A stretch of 64,000 nucleotides of DNA from an uncultured Marvinbryantia sp. (GCF_905201705.1 NZ_CAJKOX010000016.1:19621-83620), one strand, 5' to 3'. Positions 32,027-40,467 are shown, numbered from the stretch's first letter. The notes: generated from the letters alone by a model not told the origin. Translations and numbers: made by a program.

Positions 32027-33886
32027 ATGAAAAGAAAACAGCTTTGGAAAAAAATATCATATATTGCTGTTTCAGGAATGCTTGCCGTATCCGTACCGGC
32101 AACGGCGGTGCGGGTACCGGTGTCGGCTGAGGAAACAGAGGGGCAGGAGACGGTAAAGAAGGACCAGGAGCAAAGCGCGGAGCCGCTGCAGACAGATCCA
32201 CCGCAAGCGGATCCGCCGCAGACAGACCCGCCGCAGACAGATCCGCCACAGACGGATCCGCCACAAACAGATCCACCACAGACGGACCCGCCGCAGACAG
32301 ACCCGCCGCAGACAGATCCACCACAGACGGATCCACCGCAGACGGATCCGCCGCAAACGGATCCCATACAGACAGAACCGCCGCAGACGGATGAACCGCA
32401 GACGCCGGGTTCAGAGCCGGAAACGGGTTCCGCGGAAACGCCCTCCGAGTCGGAAACGGGAGCGCCGGTTACAGAGCCGGAGACAGAGTCTGACTCCGGG
32501 ACGGAGCACACGGAAACAGAGGATGGCGAAACAGAGAGCGGCAGTGAAACAGAATCGCAGTCCGGGACGGAAACGGAATCGGAGGCTGAGTCGGAATCGG
32601 AGGCTGAGTCGGAGAGTGAGGATCATTCGCAGAAGAATGCGAACTGGGAGACGAATATCATTGCCAGCAATGCGGCTTATCTCGGACAGCTTTCCAGTCT
32701 CTATGGCATCAGCTTTTCGGACGGCTTCGGCAGTCTCTGCAGCGAGGTGGAGGCGGCGTTTGCGCAGACGCTCGCCGACCCGGAGAATTTTCATGCCTCC
32801 AACTGGAAGGACGTCTTTGCGGTGTTTGTTTACGAGTTAAAGCAGAGAACCGGCTCCGGCGCGATAACGCCGGATGCCCGTGCGCTTCTGCTGGAGATCT
32901 TCACGGAGATGAACGAGCCGGAAAGAGACGTGCAGGAGGTGTCCGGACCGGATATTTCCGAGGTATTTGTGGAGGAATACTCCATTGAGGACGAGCTGGC
33001 AGCCGTGGACGCGCAGGAGGAGCTGCTGCTTGCCGGATGCAGCACCCAAATAGGCGGGATGGCAGAGCTTATGCGTGCATCCATTAAGGAGCGTGCCGAG
33101 CAGCAGAGAGAAACGCTGCGCGAGGAAAAAAAGGAACAGATGGATGCGGCGCGCTATGAGAAGTGGCTGAGACTTCGTCAGGAGAGCGAGCTGCAGGCGG
33201 ATGGACAGGCTGCGGAGACTGTGGAAACGTATTCTGCGGCGGAGCTTGTCCCGGCGACGATTGACGATTATGTGCGAAGAAACGGCATTGACAGCGCAGG
33301 GGCGGCGGAAATGCAGTCCTACGCATCCGCGCAGTGTCTGCAGCTTTGCGCGATCGCCAGCGCGGCGCCGCAGATCGTGCGCGCATCGGTTGGAGATGAT
33401 ATTTCTGATGCACGTGTACAGATCGTCACGGCGGCATATAGCCTGGTCGGAAAGGTCGGCTATTTCTGGGGCGGCAAATCCTTTGTGTTCGGGTGGGACA
33501 GCAGATGGGGTTCTCCCGCGCAGGTGACGGCGGACGGCAGTACCTCGACCGGTATGACGAGAGGATACGGTCTGGACTGCAGCGGCTTTACGCTGTACTG
33601 CTATTACAATGGTCTGGGCGGTTCCGATGCGGGTATCGGCGGACACACGACAAGCCAGTGGAATGCTTCCGTGATGGTGGACCAGATCAACGCAGGACCG
33701 GGAGATCTTGTATTTTACGGCGGCCCGGAGCGCGGCGACATGAACCATGTCGGACTGGTGGTCGGAAAGTCGGCGGACGGCGGCCTGATCGTTGCGCACT
33801 GCTCATCCAGTCAGAATGGCGTGGTAGTCGGCGAGGCATGGAGTTCCGGTTTCCGGTATGTGCGGACAGTGCCGGGACTTTCGTAG
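32027..33886 (+). CDS. secreted NlpC/P60-like peptidase with Pro/Gln/Thr/Asp repeats
   Basis: A 619-residue exported protein. A signal peptide (about 1-34) is followed by a low-complexity stalk of DPPQT repeats and then Ser/Glu/Thr-rich sequence to about residue 203. An alpha-helical middle with coiled-coil-like stretches follows, then a C-terminal NlpC/P60 domain (about 460-619) with C518 (LDCSGF), H574 (MNHVGL) and H591 (AHCSSS). It probably hydrolyses peptidoglycan stem peptides. The ATG at 32027 has CAGGAG about 13 bp upstream; a GTG at 31988 in frame is an alternative. A terminator follows. Confidence 0.87.
   Translation: MKRKQLWKKISYIAVSGMLAVSVPATAVRVPVSAEETEGQETVKKDQEQSAEPLQTDPPQADPPQTDPPQTDPPQTDPPQTDPPQTDPPQTDPPQTDPPQTDPPQTDPPQTDPIQTEPPQTDEPQTPGSEPETGSAETPSESETGAPVTEPETESDSGTEHTETEDGETESGSETESQSGTETESEAESESEAESESEDHSQKNANWETNIIASNAAYLGQLSSLYGISFSDGFGSLCSEVEAAFAQTLADPENFHASNWKDVFAVFVYELKQRTGSGAITPDARALLLEIFTEMNEPERDVQEVSGPDISEVFVEEYSIEDELAAVDAQEELLLAGCSTQIGGMAELMRASIKERAEQQRETLREEKKEQMDAARYEKWLRLRQESELQADGQAAETVETYSAAELVPATIDDYVRRNGIDSAGAAEMQSYASAQCLQLCAIASAAPQIVRASVGDDISDARVQIVTAAYSLVGKVGYFWGGKSFVFGWDSRWGSPAQVTADGSTSTGMTRGYGLDCSGFTLYCYYNGLGGSDAGIGGHTTSQWNASVMVDQINAGPGDLVFYGGPERGDMNHVGLVVGKSADGGLIVAHCSSSQNGVVVGEAWSSGFRYVRTVPGLS
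32195..32404 (+). repeat. 15-bp in-frame repeat (14 copies) encoding DPPQT
   Basis: Fourteen tandem 15-bp units run from 32195. The first eleven encode DPPQ[T/A]; the last three are drifted (DPIQT, EPPQT, DEPQT). Third-position differences show that the copies are not all recent. Confidence 0.95.
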
Positions 33887-33973
33887 GATCTTTGTGCGGC
33901 GCCTGATCGTGTTGTGACAGGAGTTTTCATCGAAATAATACATGATATTGATGTTTTTAATTCATGATGCTGG

Positions 33974-34020
33974 AGCGGGTTTTTTGTTGACAAACAAAAA
34001 GCCCGCTGTTATCATTTTTT
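33974..34020 (+). terminator. intrinsic terminator of the NlpC/P60 gene
   Basis: AGCGGGTTTTTTGTT (33974-33988) pairs with AACAAAAAGCCCGCT (33993-34007) around GACA, with one wobble, and T6 follows at 34015-34020. The loop also contains the -35 element of the glnA promoter. Confidence 0.8.
33987..34015 (+). promoter_or_regulatory. promoter of glnA
   Basis: A consensus TTGACA (33987-33992), 17 bp, TATCAT (34010-34015). It lies within the upstream terminator, with an expected transcription start near 34021, immediately before the hexaloop hairpins of the glnA leader. Confidence 0.75.
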
Positions 34021-34021
34021 C

Positions 34022-34072
34022 AGAACAAAGGCGTTCTTACAAAAGGGTATAGAATGCCTTTTTCTGTTTTTT
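34022..34072 (+). promoter_or_regulatory. glnA leader: terminator competing with two hexaloop hairpins (ANTAR-type antitermination)
   Basis: Hairpin P1 is AGAAC-[AAAGGC]-GTTCT (34022-34037), with a hexaloop starting with A and having G at position 4. P2 is TAC-[AAAAGG]-GTA (34038-34049). An 11-bp terminator stem, AAAGGCGTTCT (34027-34037) with AGAATGCCTTT (34051-34061), is followed by T-rich sequence to 34072 and shares bases with P1, so the structures exclude each other. This is the known layout of ANTAR-protein targets, and an ANTAR gene lies directly after glnA. That the ANTAR protein acts here is inferred. Confidence 0.7.
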
Positions 34073-34100
34073 AATAGGATTTAAAGGAGTGGATTTAAGG

Positions 34101-35429
34101 ATGGGATATACGAAGGAAGATGTGATCAGACTGGTGCAGGAAGAGGATGTGGAGTTTATCCGCCTGCAGTTTACCGACATTTTCGGGACATTAAAAAATA
34201 TAGCGATCACGGCGAGCCAGCTTGAACGGGCGCTGGATAACAAGTGCATGTTTGACGGCTCGTCGATCGAGGGATTTGTACGCATAGAGGAATCAGATAT
34301 GTATCTGCACCCCGATCTGGATACCTTTGCGATTTTTCCGTGGCGGCCGCAGCAGGGCAAGGTGGCGCGGTTAATCTGTGATATTTATCGTCCGGACGGC
34401 ACCGCGTTTGAGGGAGATCCGCGCTACGTGCTGAAGCGTGTGCTGAAAGAGGCAGAGGAGATGGGCTATCAGTTTGACGTGGGACCGGAGTGTGAGTTTT
34501 TCCTCTACCACACGGACGACAACGGGCAGCCGACCACCATCACGCACGAGAAAGCGGGCTATTTTGATCTCGGTCCGGTAGATCTCGGCGAGAATGCACG
34601 GCGCGATATGGTGCTGACACTGGAGACGATGGGCTTTGAGATCGAGTCGTCCCACCACGAGGTGGCGCCTGCGCAGCATGAGATTGATTTTAGATATGAT
34701 GACGCGCTGACAACAGCGGATAATATCATGACCTTTAAGCTGACAGTGAAAACGATCGCGAAGCGTCACGGACTGCACGCCACCTTTATGCCGAAGCCGA
34801 AGGCGGGCATCAACGGTTCCGGTATGCATATTAATATGTCACTTTCCAGGGATGGAAAAAATATTTTTGCAGACCCGGAGGATGAGGTGGGGCTGAGCCG
34901 GGAGGCGTATTATTTCATCGGCGGATTGATGAAGCATATCCACTGCATGACGGCGATCACAAATCCGATCGTAAATTCCTACAAGCGCCTGGTGCCGGGG
35001 TTTGAGGCGCCGGTCTACGTGGCGTGGTCGGCGCATAACCGTTCCCCGCTCATCCGCATTCCGGGCATCCGCACGGAGGGAACGCGCATCGAGCTGCGCT
35101 GTCCGGATCCGTCCAGCAATCCGTATCTGGTGCTGGCAGTCTGCCTTGCAGCAGGACTGGACGGAATTAAGAATCAGATCATGCCGCCCGCGCAGGTGGA
35201 GCGGAATATTTTTGAGATGACGGACAGGGAGCGGAAAGAGCTTGGCATCACAACGCTGCCGGATAACCTGCTTACGGCGGTGGAGGCGATGGAGAGCGAC
35301 GAGCTGATCTGCAAAGTGCTTGGCGAACATATTGCAAAAAATTATTGCCAGGCGAAGCGCAGCGAGTGGGCGCAGTACAGCAGGAATGTCACAGAGTGGG
35401 AGCTTGAACAATATCTCTACCGGATTTAA
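34101..35429 (+). CDS. glnA: glutamine synthetase type I
   Basis: A 442-residue glutamine synthetase (ammonia plus glutamate plus ATP to glutamine) of the GSI-alpha length class. Visible are the beta-grasp N-terminus (FTDIFGTLKN), MFDGSSIEGF, the metal-ligand region GPECEFFL, HHEVAPAQHEIDF, KPKAGINGSGMHIN (ATP site) and the NRSPLIRIPG segment. No adenylylation-type tyrosine region is obvious. ATG 34101 follows AAAGGAG; GTG 34089 in frame is too close to that site. Transcription probably passes a leader terminator controlled by the downstream ANTAR gene product. Confidence 0.95.
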   Translation: MGYTKEDVIRLVQEEDVEFIRLQFTDIFGTLKNIAITASQLERALDNKCMFDGSSIEGFVRIEESDMYLHPDLDTFAIFPWRPQQGKVARLICDIYRPDGTAFEGDPRYVLKRVLKEAEEMGYQFDVGPECEFFLYHTDDNGQPTTITHEKAGYFDLGPVDLGENARRDMVLTLETMGFEIESSHHEVAPAQHEIDFRYDDALTTADNIMTFKLTVKTIAKRHGLHATFMPKPKAGINGSGMHINMSLSRDGKNIFADPEDEVGLSREAYYFIGGLMKHIHCMTAITNPIVNSYKRLVPGFEAPVYVAWSAHNRSPLIRIPGIRTEGTRIELRCPDPSSNPYLVLAVCLAAGLDGIKNQIMPPAQVERNIFEMTDRERKELGITTLPDNLLTAVEAMESDELICKVLGEHIAKNYCQAKRSEWAQYSRNVTEWELEQYLYRI

Positions 35430-35462
35430 ATTCTGTTTTTATTGAAAAAATAAGAACAGGGG

Positions 35463-36020
35463 GTGGAGAGATTGGTAAGTATCATTGTGGTATTCCCGAA
35501 GGCGGAGGATGCGAAAAATATCCGCAATATCCTTGTCCGCAGCGGGTACCGGGTGGCTGCCGTATGCACCAGCGGAGCGCAGGTCCTGCAGGTCGCTGAC
35601 CGCATCGGAGAAGGCATCGTCGTGTGCGGCTATAAATTCACCGATATGCTTTACAGTCAGCTTCTGGAGGATATCCCGGACAGCTTTGAGATGCTGCTGA
35701 TCGCCTCGCGGAGCGTCCTGGAGTCGTGCGACGACCGGAGCGTCGTCTGCCTGGCGCTTCCGCTGAAGATTCATGATCTTGCGAATACGGTGGAAATGAT
35801 CATGGGAAATCTTCTTCGAAAGAAAAAGAAGCGCAGACAGCAGCCGAAGGTGCGCTCGGAGGAGGAGATGAAACTGATCGCGGACGCGAAAAAGCTTTTG
35901 ATGGAGCGCAACAGCATGACGGAGGAGGAGGCGCACCGCTATATGCAGAAATGCAGCATGGACAGCGGCACCAATATTGTGGAGACGGCGCAGATGGTAT
36001 TCACGCTGATGAAATATTAA
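35463..36020 (+). CDS. ANTAR-domain response regulator (probable glnA antiterminator)
   Basis: A 185-residue protein. Residues 1-110 form a receiver-like domain (VSIIVVFPKAEDAKNIRNIL) that lacks an obvious phospho-acceptor Asp in the usual place, so it may be a pseudo-receiver. The last 55 residues match ANTAR (LIADAKKLLMERNSMTEEEA, YMQKCSMDSGTNIVETAQMV), an RNA-binding antitermination domain. The start is GTG 35463 or TTG 35472 after AGGGGGTGG. In clostridia an ANTAR gene next to glnA (NitR type) controls nitrogen assimilation genes, and the glnA leader here carries matching hairpins. Confidence 0.85.
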   Translation: MERLVSIIVVFPKAEDAKNIRNILVRSGYRVAAVCTSGAQVLQVADRIGEGIVVCGYKFTDMLYSQLLEDIPDSFEMLLIASRSVLESCDDRSVVCLALPLKIHDLANTVEMIMGNLLRKKKKRRQQPKVRSEEEMKLIADAKKLLMERNSMTEEEAHRYMQKCSMDSGTNIVETAQMVFTLMKY

Positions 36021-36092
36021 GAAACTGCTCGGGTGGTCTGCAGCTTGCAGGCGAAGAGATGCAGGAAACAGGCAGGTTGGGAGGATAATTGC

Positions 36093-36926
36093 ATGAAGTT
36101 TACAAAAATGCATGGAATCGGCAACGATTACGTTTATGTTAATTGTTTTAAGGAGACGGTGGACGATCCGGCAAAGACAGCCGTTTTCGTCAGTGACCGT
36201 CATTTCGGGATCGGCTCCGACGGGCTGATCCTGATCAAGCCGTCTGAGGTTGCGGACGGAAAGATGGAGATGTACAACGCCGACGGCTCACAGGGGGCGA
36301 TGTGCGGGAACGGCATCCGCTGTGTGGCGAAATATATGTATGATTACGGGATCACGGATAAAACCAGCATCAGTGTGGAGACGAAGAGCGGCATTAAATA
36401 CCTTGACCTCACGGTGGAGAACGGAAAGGTCTCTGCTGTTAGGGTGAATATGGGCTCTCCGGTTCTGCAGGCGGCCGCCATACCGGCAGTTTCTGAAAAG
36501 GAGACGGTGATTGACGAGCCGGTGACGGTGAACGGCAGAGAGTGGCGGCTTACCTGTGTTTCTATGGGCAATCCGCACGCTGTGACCTATGTGGAGGATG
36601 TGAAGCATCTGGATATTGAGAAAATCGGCCCGGAGTTTGAGCATCATCCGATGTTTCCGGACAGGGTGAATACGGAATTTGCGCATGTGATCGACCGCCA
36701 TACAGTGGAAATGCGCGTGTGGGAGCGCGGCTCTGGCGAGACGCTTGCCTGCGGTACCGGGGCGTGCGCGACGGCGGTTGCCTCTGTTCTGAATGGCTAT
36801 ACGGAGGATGAGGTGACGGTGAAGCTTCTGGGTGGCGACCTGAAAATTTTCTGGGACAGAAAGGAAAATAACGTCTACATGACTGGAAGTGCGACGACGG
36901 TATTTGACGGGGAAATTGCGCTTTGA
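36093..36926 (+). CDS. dapF: diaminopimelate epimerase
   Basis: The 277-residue enzyme interconverts LL- and meso-diaminopimelate for lysine and peptidoglycan synthesis. The two catalytic cysteines are visible, C71 in GAMCGNGIRC and C220 in LACGTGACATAV, and the MKFTKMHGIGNDYVYV start is typical. ATG 36093 has GGGAGG 8 bp upstream, and I preferred it to an upstream in-frame start. dapL follows after about 100 bp, so the two successive steps LL-DAP formation and epimerisation are adjacent. Confidence 0.95.
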   Translation: MKFTKMHGIGNDYVYVNCFKETVDDPAKTAVFVSDRHFGIGSDGLILIKPSEVADGKMEMYNADGSQGAMCGNGIRCVAKYMYDYGITDKTSISVETKSGIKYLDLTVENGKVSAVRVNMGSPVLQAAAIPAVSEKETVIDEPVTVNGREWRLTCVSMGNPHAVTYVEDVKHLDIEKIGPEFEHHPMFPDRVNTEFAHVIDRHTVEMRVWERGSGETLACGTGACATAVASVLNGYTEDEVTVKLLGGDLKIFWDRKENNVYMTGSATTVFDGEIAL

Positions 36927-37029
36927 CGTCATGCATTAAGACGGCGGGAATGTCGGGAAGTTGTTTAAAAAGGACAGCGGAGACGGCAGGAAAAGAATAG
37001 ATTCATACAGGGGAAAAGGAGACGGGAAT

Positions 37030-38244
37030 ATGGCAAAGGTAAATGACAATTATTTAAAGCTGCCGGGCAGTTATCTGTTTTCAACAATCGGCAAAAAGGT
37101 AGCCGCATATTCGGCGGCAAATCCGGATAAGAAGATTATCCGCTTAGGAATAGGCGATGTGACGCAGCCGCTTGCCCCGGCAATTATCACGGCGCTGCAC
37201 GGCGCGGTGGATGAGATGGCGAAGGCGGAGACTTTCCATGGATATGCGCCGGATCTGGGCTATGAATTTTTGAGAAATGCGATCGCAAAAAATGATTACG
37301 CAGACCGCGGCTGTGACATCGCGGCGGATGAAATTTTCGTGTCGGATGGCGCAAAGTGTGATTCGGCGAACATTCAGGAGATTTTCAGTCTGGACAACAA
37401 GATCGCAGTCTGCGATCCGGTGTATCCGGTGTATGTGGATTCCAATGTGATGGCGGGCAGAACCGGTACCTGGGATCCGCAGACGGAGACCTGGAGCGAC
37501 GTCATCTATATGCCGTGCACGGCGGAAAATCATTTTGCGCCGGAGCTTCCCTCCGAGACGCCGGATCTGATTTACCTGTGCTTTCCGAACAACCCGACCG
37601 GCTCCACGATCACAAAGGAGGAGCTGCAGGTCTGGGTGGACTATGCAAATAATGTGGGCGCGATCATTATCTACGACGCGGCTTACGAGGCGTATATTTC
37701 GGAGGAGGATGTGCCGCACTCCATTTATGAGTGCGAGGGCGCGCGAACCTGTGCGATCGAACTGCGCAGCTTCTCGAAGAATGCCGGCTTCACCGGCGTG
37801 CGCCTTGGATTTACCGTTGTTCCGAAGGAATTAAAGGCGGGCGGCACCAATCTGCATCCGCTGTGGGCGCGGCGCCACGGTACGAAATATAACGGAGCGC
37901 CTTACATTGTGCAGCGCGCGGGCGAGGCGGTCTACTCCCCGGAGGGAAAGGCGCAGCTTAAAGAGCAGGTGGCGTATTATATGAAAAATGCCGCCGCTAT
38001 TTACGATGGACTGAGCGAGATGGGCTATACGGTATCCGGCGGCATCAACGCGCCGTATATCTGGCTGAAAACACCGGACAACATGAGTTCCTGGGAATTC
38101 TTTGATTATCTTCTGGAAAAAGCAAACGTGGTCGGCACGCCCGGCTCCGGCTTCGGACCGAGCGGGGAGGGATATTTCAGGCTCACCGCGTTCGGCAGCT
38201 ACGAGAATACAGTGGCGGCGCTTGAACGGATCAGAAGGATGTAA
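37030..38244 (+). CDS. dapL: LL-diaminopimelate aminotransferase
   Basis: The 404-residue PLP enzyme makes LL-diaminopimelate directly from tetrahydrodipicolinate and glutamate, by-passing the succinylase/acetylase routes. The PLP lysine is K250 in RSFSKNAGFTGVR. Motifs LGIGDVTQPL, FHGYAPDLGY, SDGAKCDSANIQ and CFPNNPTGST are those of DapL. The ATG 37030 follows AAAGGAG by 8 bp; the open frame upstream is not needed. It is followed by a UUCG-loop terminator, beyond which the accessory block begins. Confidence 0.95.
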   Translation: MAKVNDNYLKLPGSYLFSTIGKKVAAYSAANPDKKIIRLGIGDVTQPLAPAIITALHGAVDEMAKAETFHGYAPDLGYEFLRNAIAKNDYADRGCDIAADEIFVSDGAKCDSANIQEIFSLDNKIAVCDPVYPVYVDSNVMAGRTGTWDPQTETWSDVIYMPCTAENHFAPELPSETPDLIYLCFPNNPTGSTITKEELQVWVDYANNVGAIIIYDAAYEAYISEEDVPHSIYECEGARTCAIELRSFSKNAGFTGVRLGFTVVPKELKAGGTNLHPLWARRHGTKYNGAPYIVQRAGEAVYSPEGKAQLKEQVAYYMKNAAAIYDGLSEMGYTVSGGINAPYIWLKTPDNMSSWEFFDYLLEKANVVGTPGSGFGPSGEGYFRLTAFGSYENTVAALERIRRM

Positions 38245-38259
38245 AAAATAGGGAGGAAC

Positions 38260-38286
38260 AGCGTCTCTTCGGAGGCGCTTTCTTTT
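38260..38286 (+). terminator. intrinsic terminator after dapL
   Basis: AGCGTCTC (38260-38267) and GAGGCGCT (38272-38279) pair around a UUCG tetraloop, followed by TTCTTTT. Confidence 0.85.
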
Positions 38287-38305
38287 GGCGATTTTCGGGA
38301 GGGGA

Positions 38306-38342
38306 GTGGCTTTTGATTGATACGGCAGCCTTTTTCTGTTAT
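38306..38342 (+). repeat. promoter-bearing 37-bp repeat, copy 1
   Basis: This 37-bp stretch recurs at 45698-45734 with two mismatches. It carries TTGATA (38317-38322), 17 bp, TATGAT (38340-38345). Its CGGCAGCCTTTTTCT arm (38323-38337) is repeated inverted at 38353-38367 beyond the -10, so the promoter lies inside a large hairpin-forming palindrome. Confidence 0.8.
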
Positions 38343-38451
38343 GATGGGTGGTAGAAAAAGGCTGCCGGACAGTTTACAAAAATGTCCGGGGCAGGGTTAT
38401 CGGATAAGAGCCGGCATACGGAAATAGGATGAAACAGGGGGGAGAGACGGT

Positions 38452-39063
38452 ATGGAACGCTGTAAGTGGTGCCTGTGCAATGAAAAAATGATAAAATACC
38501 ATGATGAGGAATGGGGGATGCCGCTGCATGATGACAGGAAGCAGTTTGAATTCCTGATGATGGAAGCCATGCAGTGTGGGCTGAACTGGAATATGATGAT
38601 CCAGAAGCGGGAAATATTCCGAAAATGCTTTGACGGGTTTGATTATGAAAAGGTAGCTGCCTATCAGGAAGCGGATATCCGGAGAATTATGGAGACCGAA
38701 GGGATGATACGCTCCCGGAGAAAGATCGAGGCAGTTATCCATAATGCGGCATGTTTTCTGAAAATCCGGGAAGAATGCGGCACGTTCAGTGAGTATCTGT
38801 GGAGGTTTTCAGAAGGAAAAACCATACAGTACATGGGACACCAGAAAGGGAATCTGCCTGCCAGAAACGGACTGTCGGACACGGTCAGTAAAGATCTGAA
38901 AAAGCGTGGGTTTAAATATCTCGGTTCTGTTACGGTGTATTCTCATCTGCAGGCTTGCGGGATCATCAATGACCATGCAGAAGGCTGTTTCCGCTATACG
39001 GAAGTGACGGCAGGTGTCCCGGTAGTCCGCAGGCGCCGTGATAAGGAAGATGATGGAGTATAG
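38452..39063 (+). CDS. tag: DNA-3-methyladenine glycosylase I
   Basis: A 203-residue base-excision repair enzyme that removes 3-methyladenine. It begins with CKWCLCNEKMIKYHDEEWG, the conserved Tag N-terminus with zinc-binding cysteines, and has GLNWNMMIQKREIFRKCFDGFD and, near the end, LQACGIINDHAEGCF with His and Cys ligands. Length (about 190) fits. The ATG follows GGGGGGAGAG. It is the first gene of the accessory block and is driven by the repeat promoter. Confidence 0.92.
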   Translation: MERCKWCLCNEKMIKYHDEEWGMPLHDDRKQFEFLMMEAMQCGLNWNMMIQKREIFRKCFDGFDYEKVAAYQEADIRRIMETEGMIRSRRKIEAVIHNAACFLKIREECGTFSEYLWRFSEGKTIQYMGHQKGNLPARNGLSDTVSKDLKKRGFKYLGSVTVYSHLQACGIINDHAEGCFRYTEVTAGVPVVRRRRDKEDDGV

Positions 39064-39087
39064 GATACAGGACTTTGGAGGGTTACG

Positions 39088-39453
39088 ATGGAAATAAAAA
39101 GAATAGATTATGATTTTTCTGTCTGTAAAGTGGAAGATTTTTCGATGGTAGATCCGGCACAGCCGTTTTATTTTACTGGCAGGACAGATGAAGAAAATTC
39201 ACTGGTGTGCATGACAGAGAATGTTCCGAAGAATGCAACAGAACGGGATGATGGCTGGAAGGCATTCCGGATACAGGGCGTTTTGGATTTTTCCCTGATC
39301 GGTATACTTTCTAAGATATCAGCTTTGATGGCGCAGCATGATATTGGCATCTTTGCGGTATCTACTTATAATACGGATTATATCCTGGTGAAAAGGGAAA
39401 ATTATGAAAAGGCATTGCAGGTGTTTTTCAAAGCGGGATATCAGATTATTTGA
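39088..39453 (+). CDS. ACT-domain protein
   Basis: A 121-residue protein with a C-terminal ACT-like segment (VLDFSLIGILSKISALMAQHDIGIFAVSTYNTDYILVK). It resembles the small stand-alone ACT proteins of the CASTOR-like kind, which bind amino acids or related ligands. GGAGGG lies before the ATG. It sits 24 bp after tag and just before the YjbR remnant, with the same strand and likely the same transcript. Its ligand is unknown. Confidence 0.8.
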   Translation: MEIKRIDYDFSVCKVEDFSMVDPAQPFYFTGRTDEENSLVCMTENVPKNATERDDGWKAFRIQGVLDFSLIGILSKISALMAQHDIGIFAVSTYNTDYILVKRENYEKALQVFFKAGYQII

Positions 39454-39469
39454 CGGGAGGCGGTTCGTG

Positions 39470-39586
39470 ATGAAAGAGCGGAAGGAAGTTTTGGATTTTG
39501 GAATGACTTTCCCGGATGGGGAAATCAAAAGGATGATTGCAGAAAGCTATGATCTGATTGTTGGGAAAAACAGAATAAAAGTTTAA
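39470..39586 (+). pseudogene. MmcQ/YjbR-like gene with large internal in-frame deletion
   Basis: A 38-residue frame joins what looks like the N-terminus of an MmcQ/YjbR protein (KEVLDFGMTFPD) directly to its C-terminus (IKRMIAESYDLIVGKN). The intact family is about 115 residues, so roughly 75 internal residues seem deleted without loss of frame. The ribosome site GGGAGG is intact. It is probably a non-functional leftover. Confidence 0.55.
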
Positions 39587-39606
39587 GCTTTATGGAGGAC
39601 AGTGTC

Positions 39607-40437
39607 TTGAAAAGTTTCATTAGATTGACAGACTACAGTGTAAATGATATTTATGATATATTTGCACTGACAGATGAAGTTAGAAAAGGAAAATATCAGG
39701 GAATACTCAAAGGAAAAAGCGTGATTTTATTTTTTCCTAATTCCAGTATCAGGACAAGGGTATCATTTGAAAAAGGAGTCTATTTGTTAGGTGGGCAGTC
39801 AATTCTCTTTCCAATGGAAACTTTAGATAAAAAAGAAGATATAAGGGATGTGTGTGGATATTTAAATAATTGGGCTGATTTAGTGATCGTGCGACACAAA
39901 GACATTCACTTAGTGGAACAGATGTCTGCTTGTTTAAGCGTACCTGTTATCAATGCCATGACAGATGTGAATCATCCATGCGAAGTTTTAGCAGATATGT
40001 ATACCTTGTCTAAGATACGAAAGGATTTTATAAAAGATAGATTCTTATTTGTCGGGGAAAGAGGAAATATTGGATTGGCATGGAAAGAGGCTTCGGAGGT
40101 CATGGGTTTCAGCCTGGAACAATGTTGCGGCAGAGGTTATGAAATTGATGGTTTGACAACTTATCATAATATCCATGATGCAGTGGCAGGTAAAGATATT
40201 GTGTGTACGGATTCTTTGCCTGCAGGAGCACTTGTAGATTTCAAAGAGTGTCATGTTACGACGGAGGTAATGGAAATGGCAAATGATGGTGCGCTCCTAA
40301 ATCCTTGTCCGCCTTTTTATCGCGGAGAAGAAGTTTCTGAAGAAGTGATCGAATCAGATTTTTTTGTTGGATATGAATTTAAGAAATATTTGCTGGAGGT
40401 TCAGCAAGCAATAATGATTTATTGTTTAACCAAATAA
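39607..40437 (+). CDS. aspartate/ornithine carbamoyltransferase superfamily protein
   Basis: A 276-residue protein with the fold signature of carbamoyltransferases. It has SSIRTRVSFEKG (usual STRTRxSFE), HPCEVLADMYT (usual HPxQxLxD) and NPCPPFYRGEEVSEEV where true OTC has HCLP and ATC has HPxP. The carbamoyl-phosphate binding half looks complete, but the second substrate is uncertain and the length is short (OTC about 310-330). TTG 39607 follows GGAGG by 8 bp and gives the family-like start KSFIRLTDYS. The DNA is distinctly AT-rich, a sign of transfer. Confidence 0.8.
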   Translation: MKSFIRLTDYSVNDIYDIFALTDEVRKGKYQGILKGKSVILFFPNSSIRTRVSFEKGVYLLGGQSILFPMETLDKKEDIRDVCGYLNNWADLVIVRHKDIHLVEQMSACLSVPVINAMTDVNHPCEVLADMYTLSKIRKDFIKDRFLFVGERGNIGLAWKEASEVMGFSLEQCCGRGYEIDGLTTYHNIHDAVAGKDIVCTDSLPAGALVDFKECHVTTEVMEMANDGALLNPCPPFYRGEEVSEEVIESDFFVGYEFKKYLLEVQQAIMIYCLTK

Positions 40438-40467
40438 ATTTGCCCCCAAATTGTAAAGGAGAAAAGT

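Noticed and set aside
32195..32404. Short-period repeats considered as a CRISPR array
   Set aside because: Units are contiguous 15-bp coding repeats with no spacers.
31804..32511. Minus-strand frame rich in CGGSVCG repeats
   Set aside because: It is the reverse reading of the DPPQT repeats of the NlpC/P60 gene, not a real Cys-rich protein.
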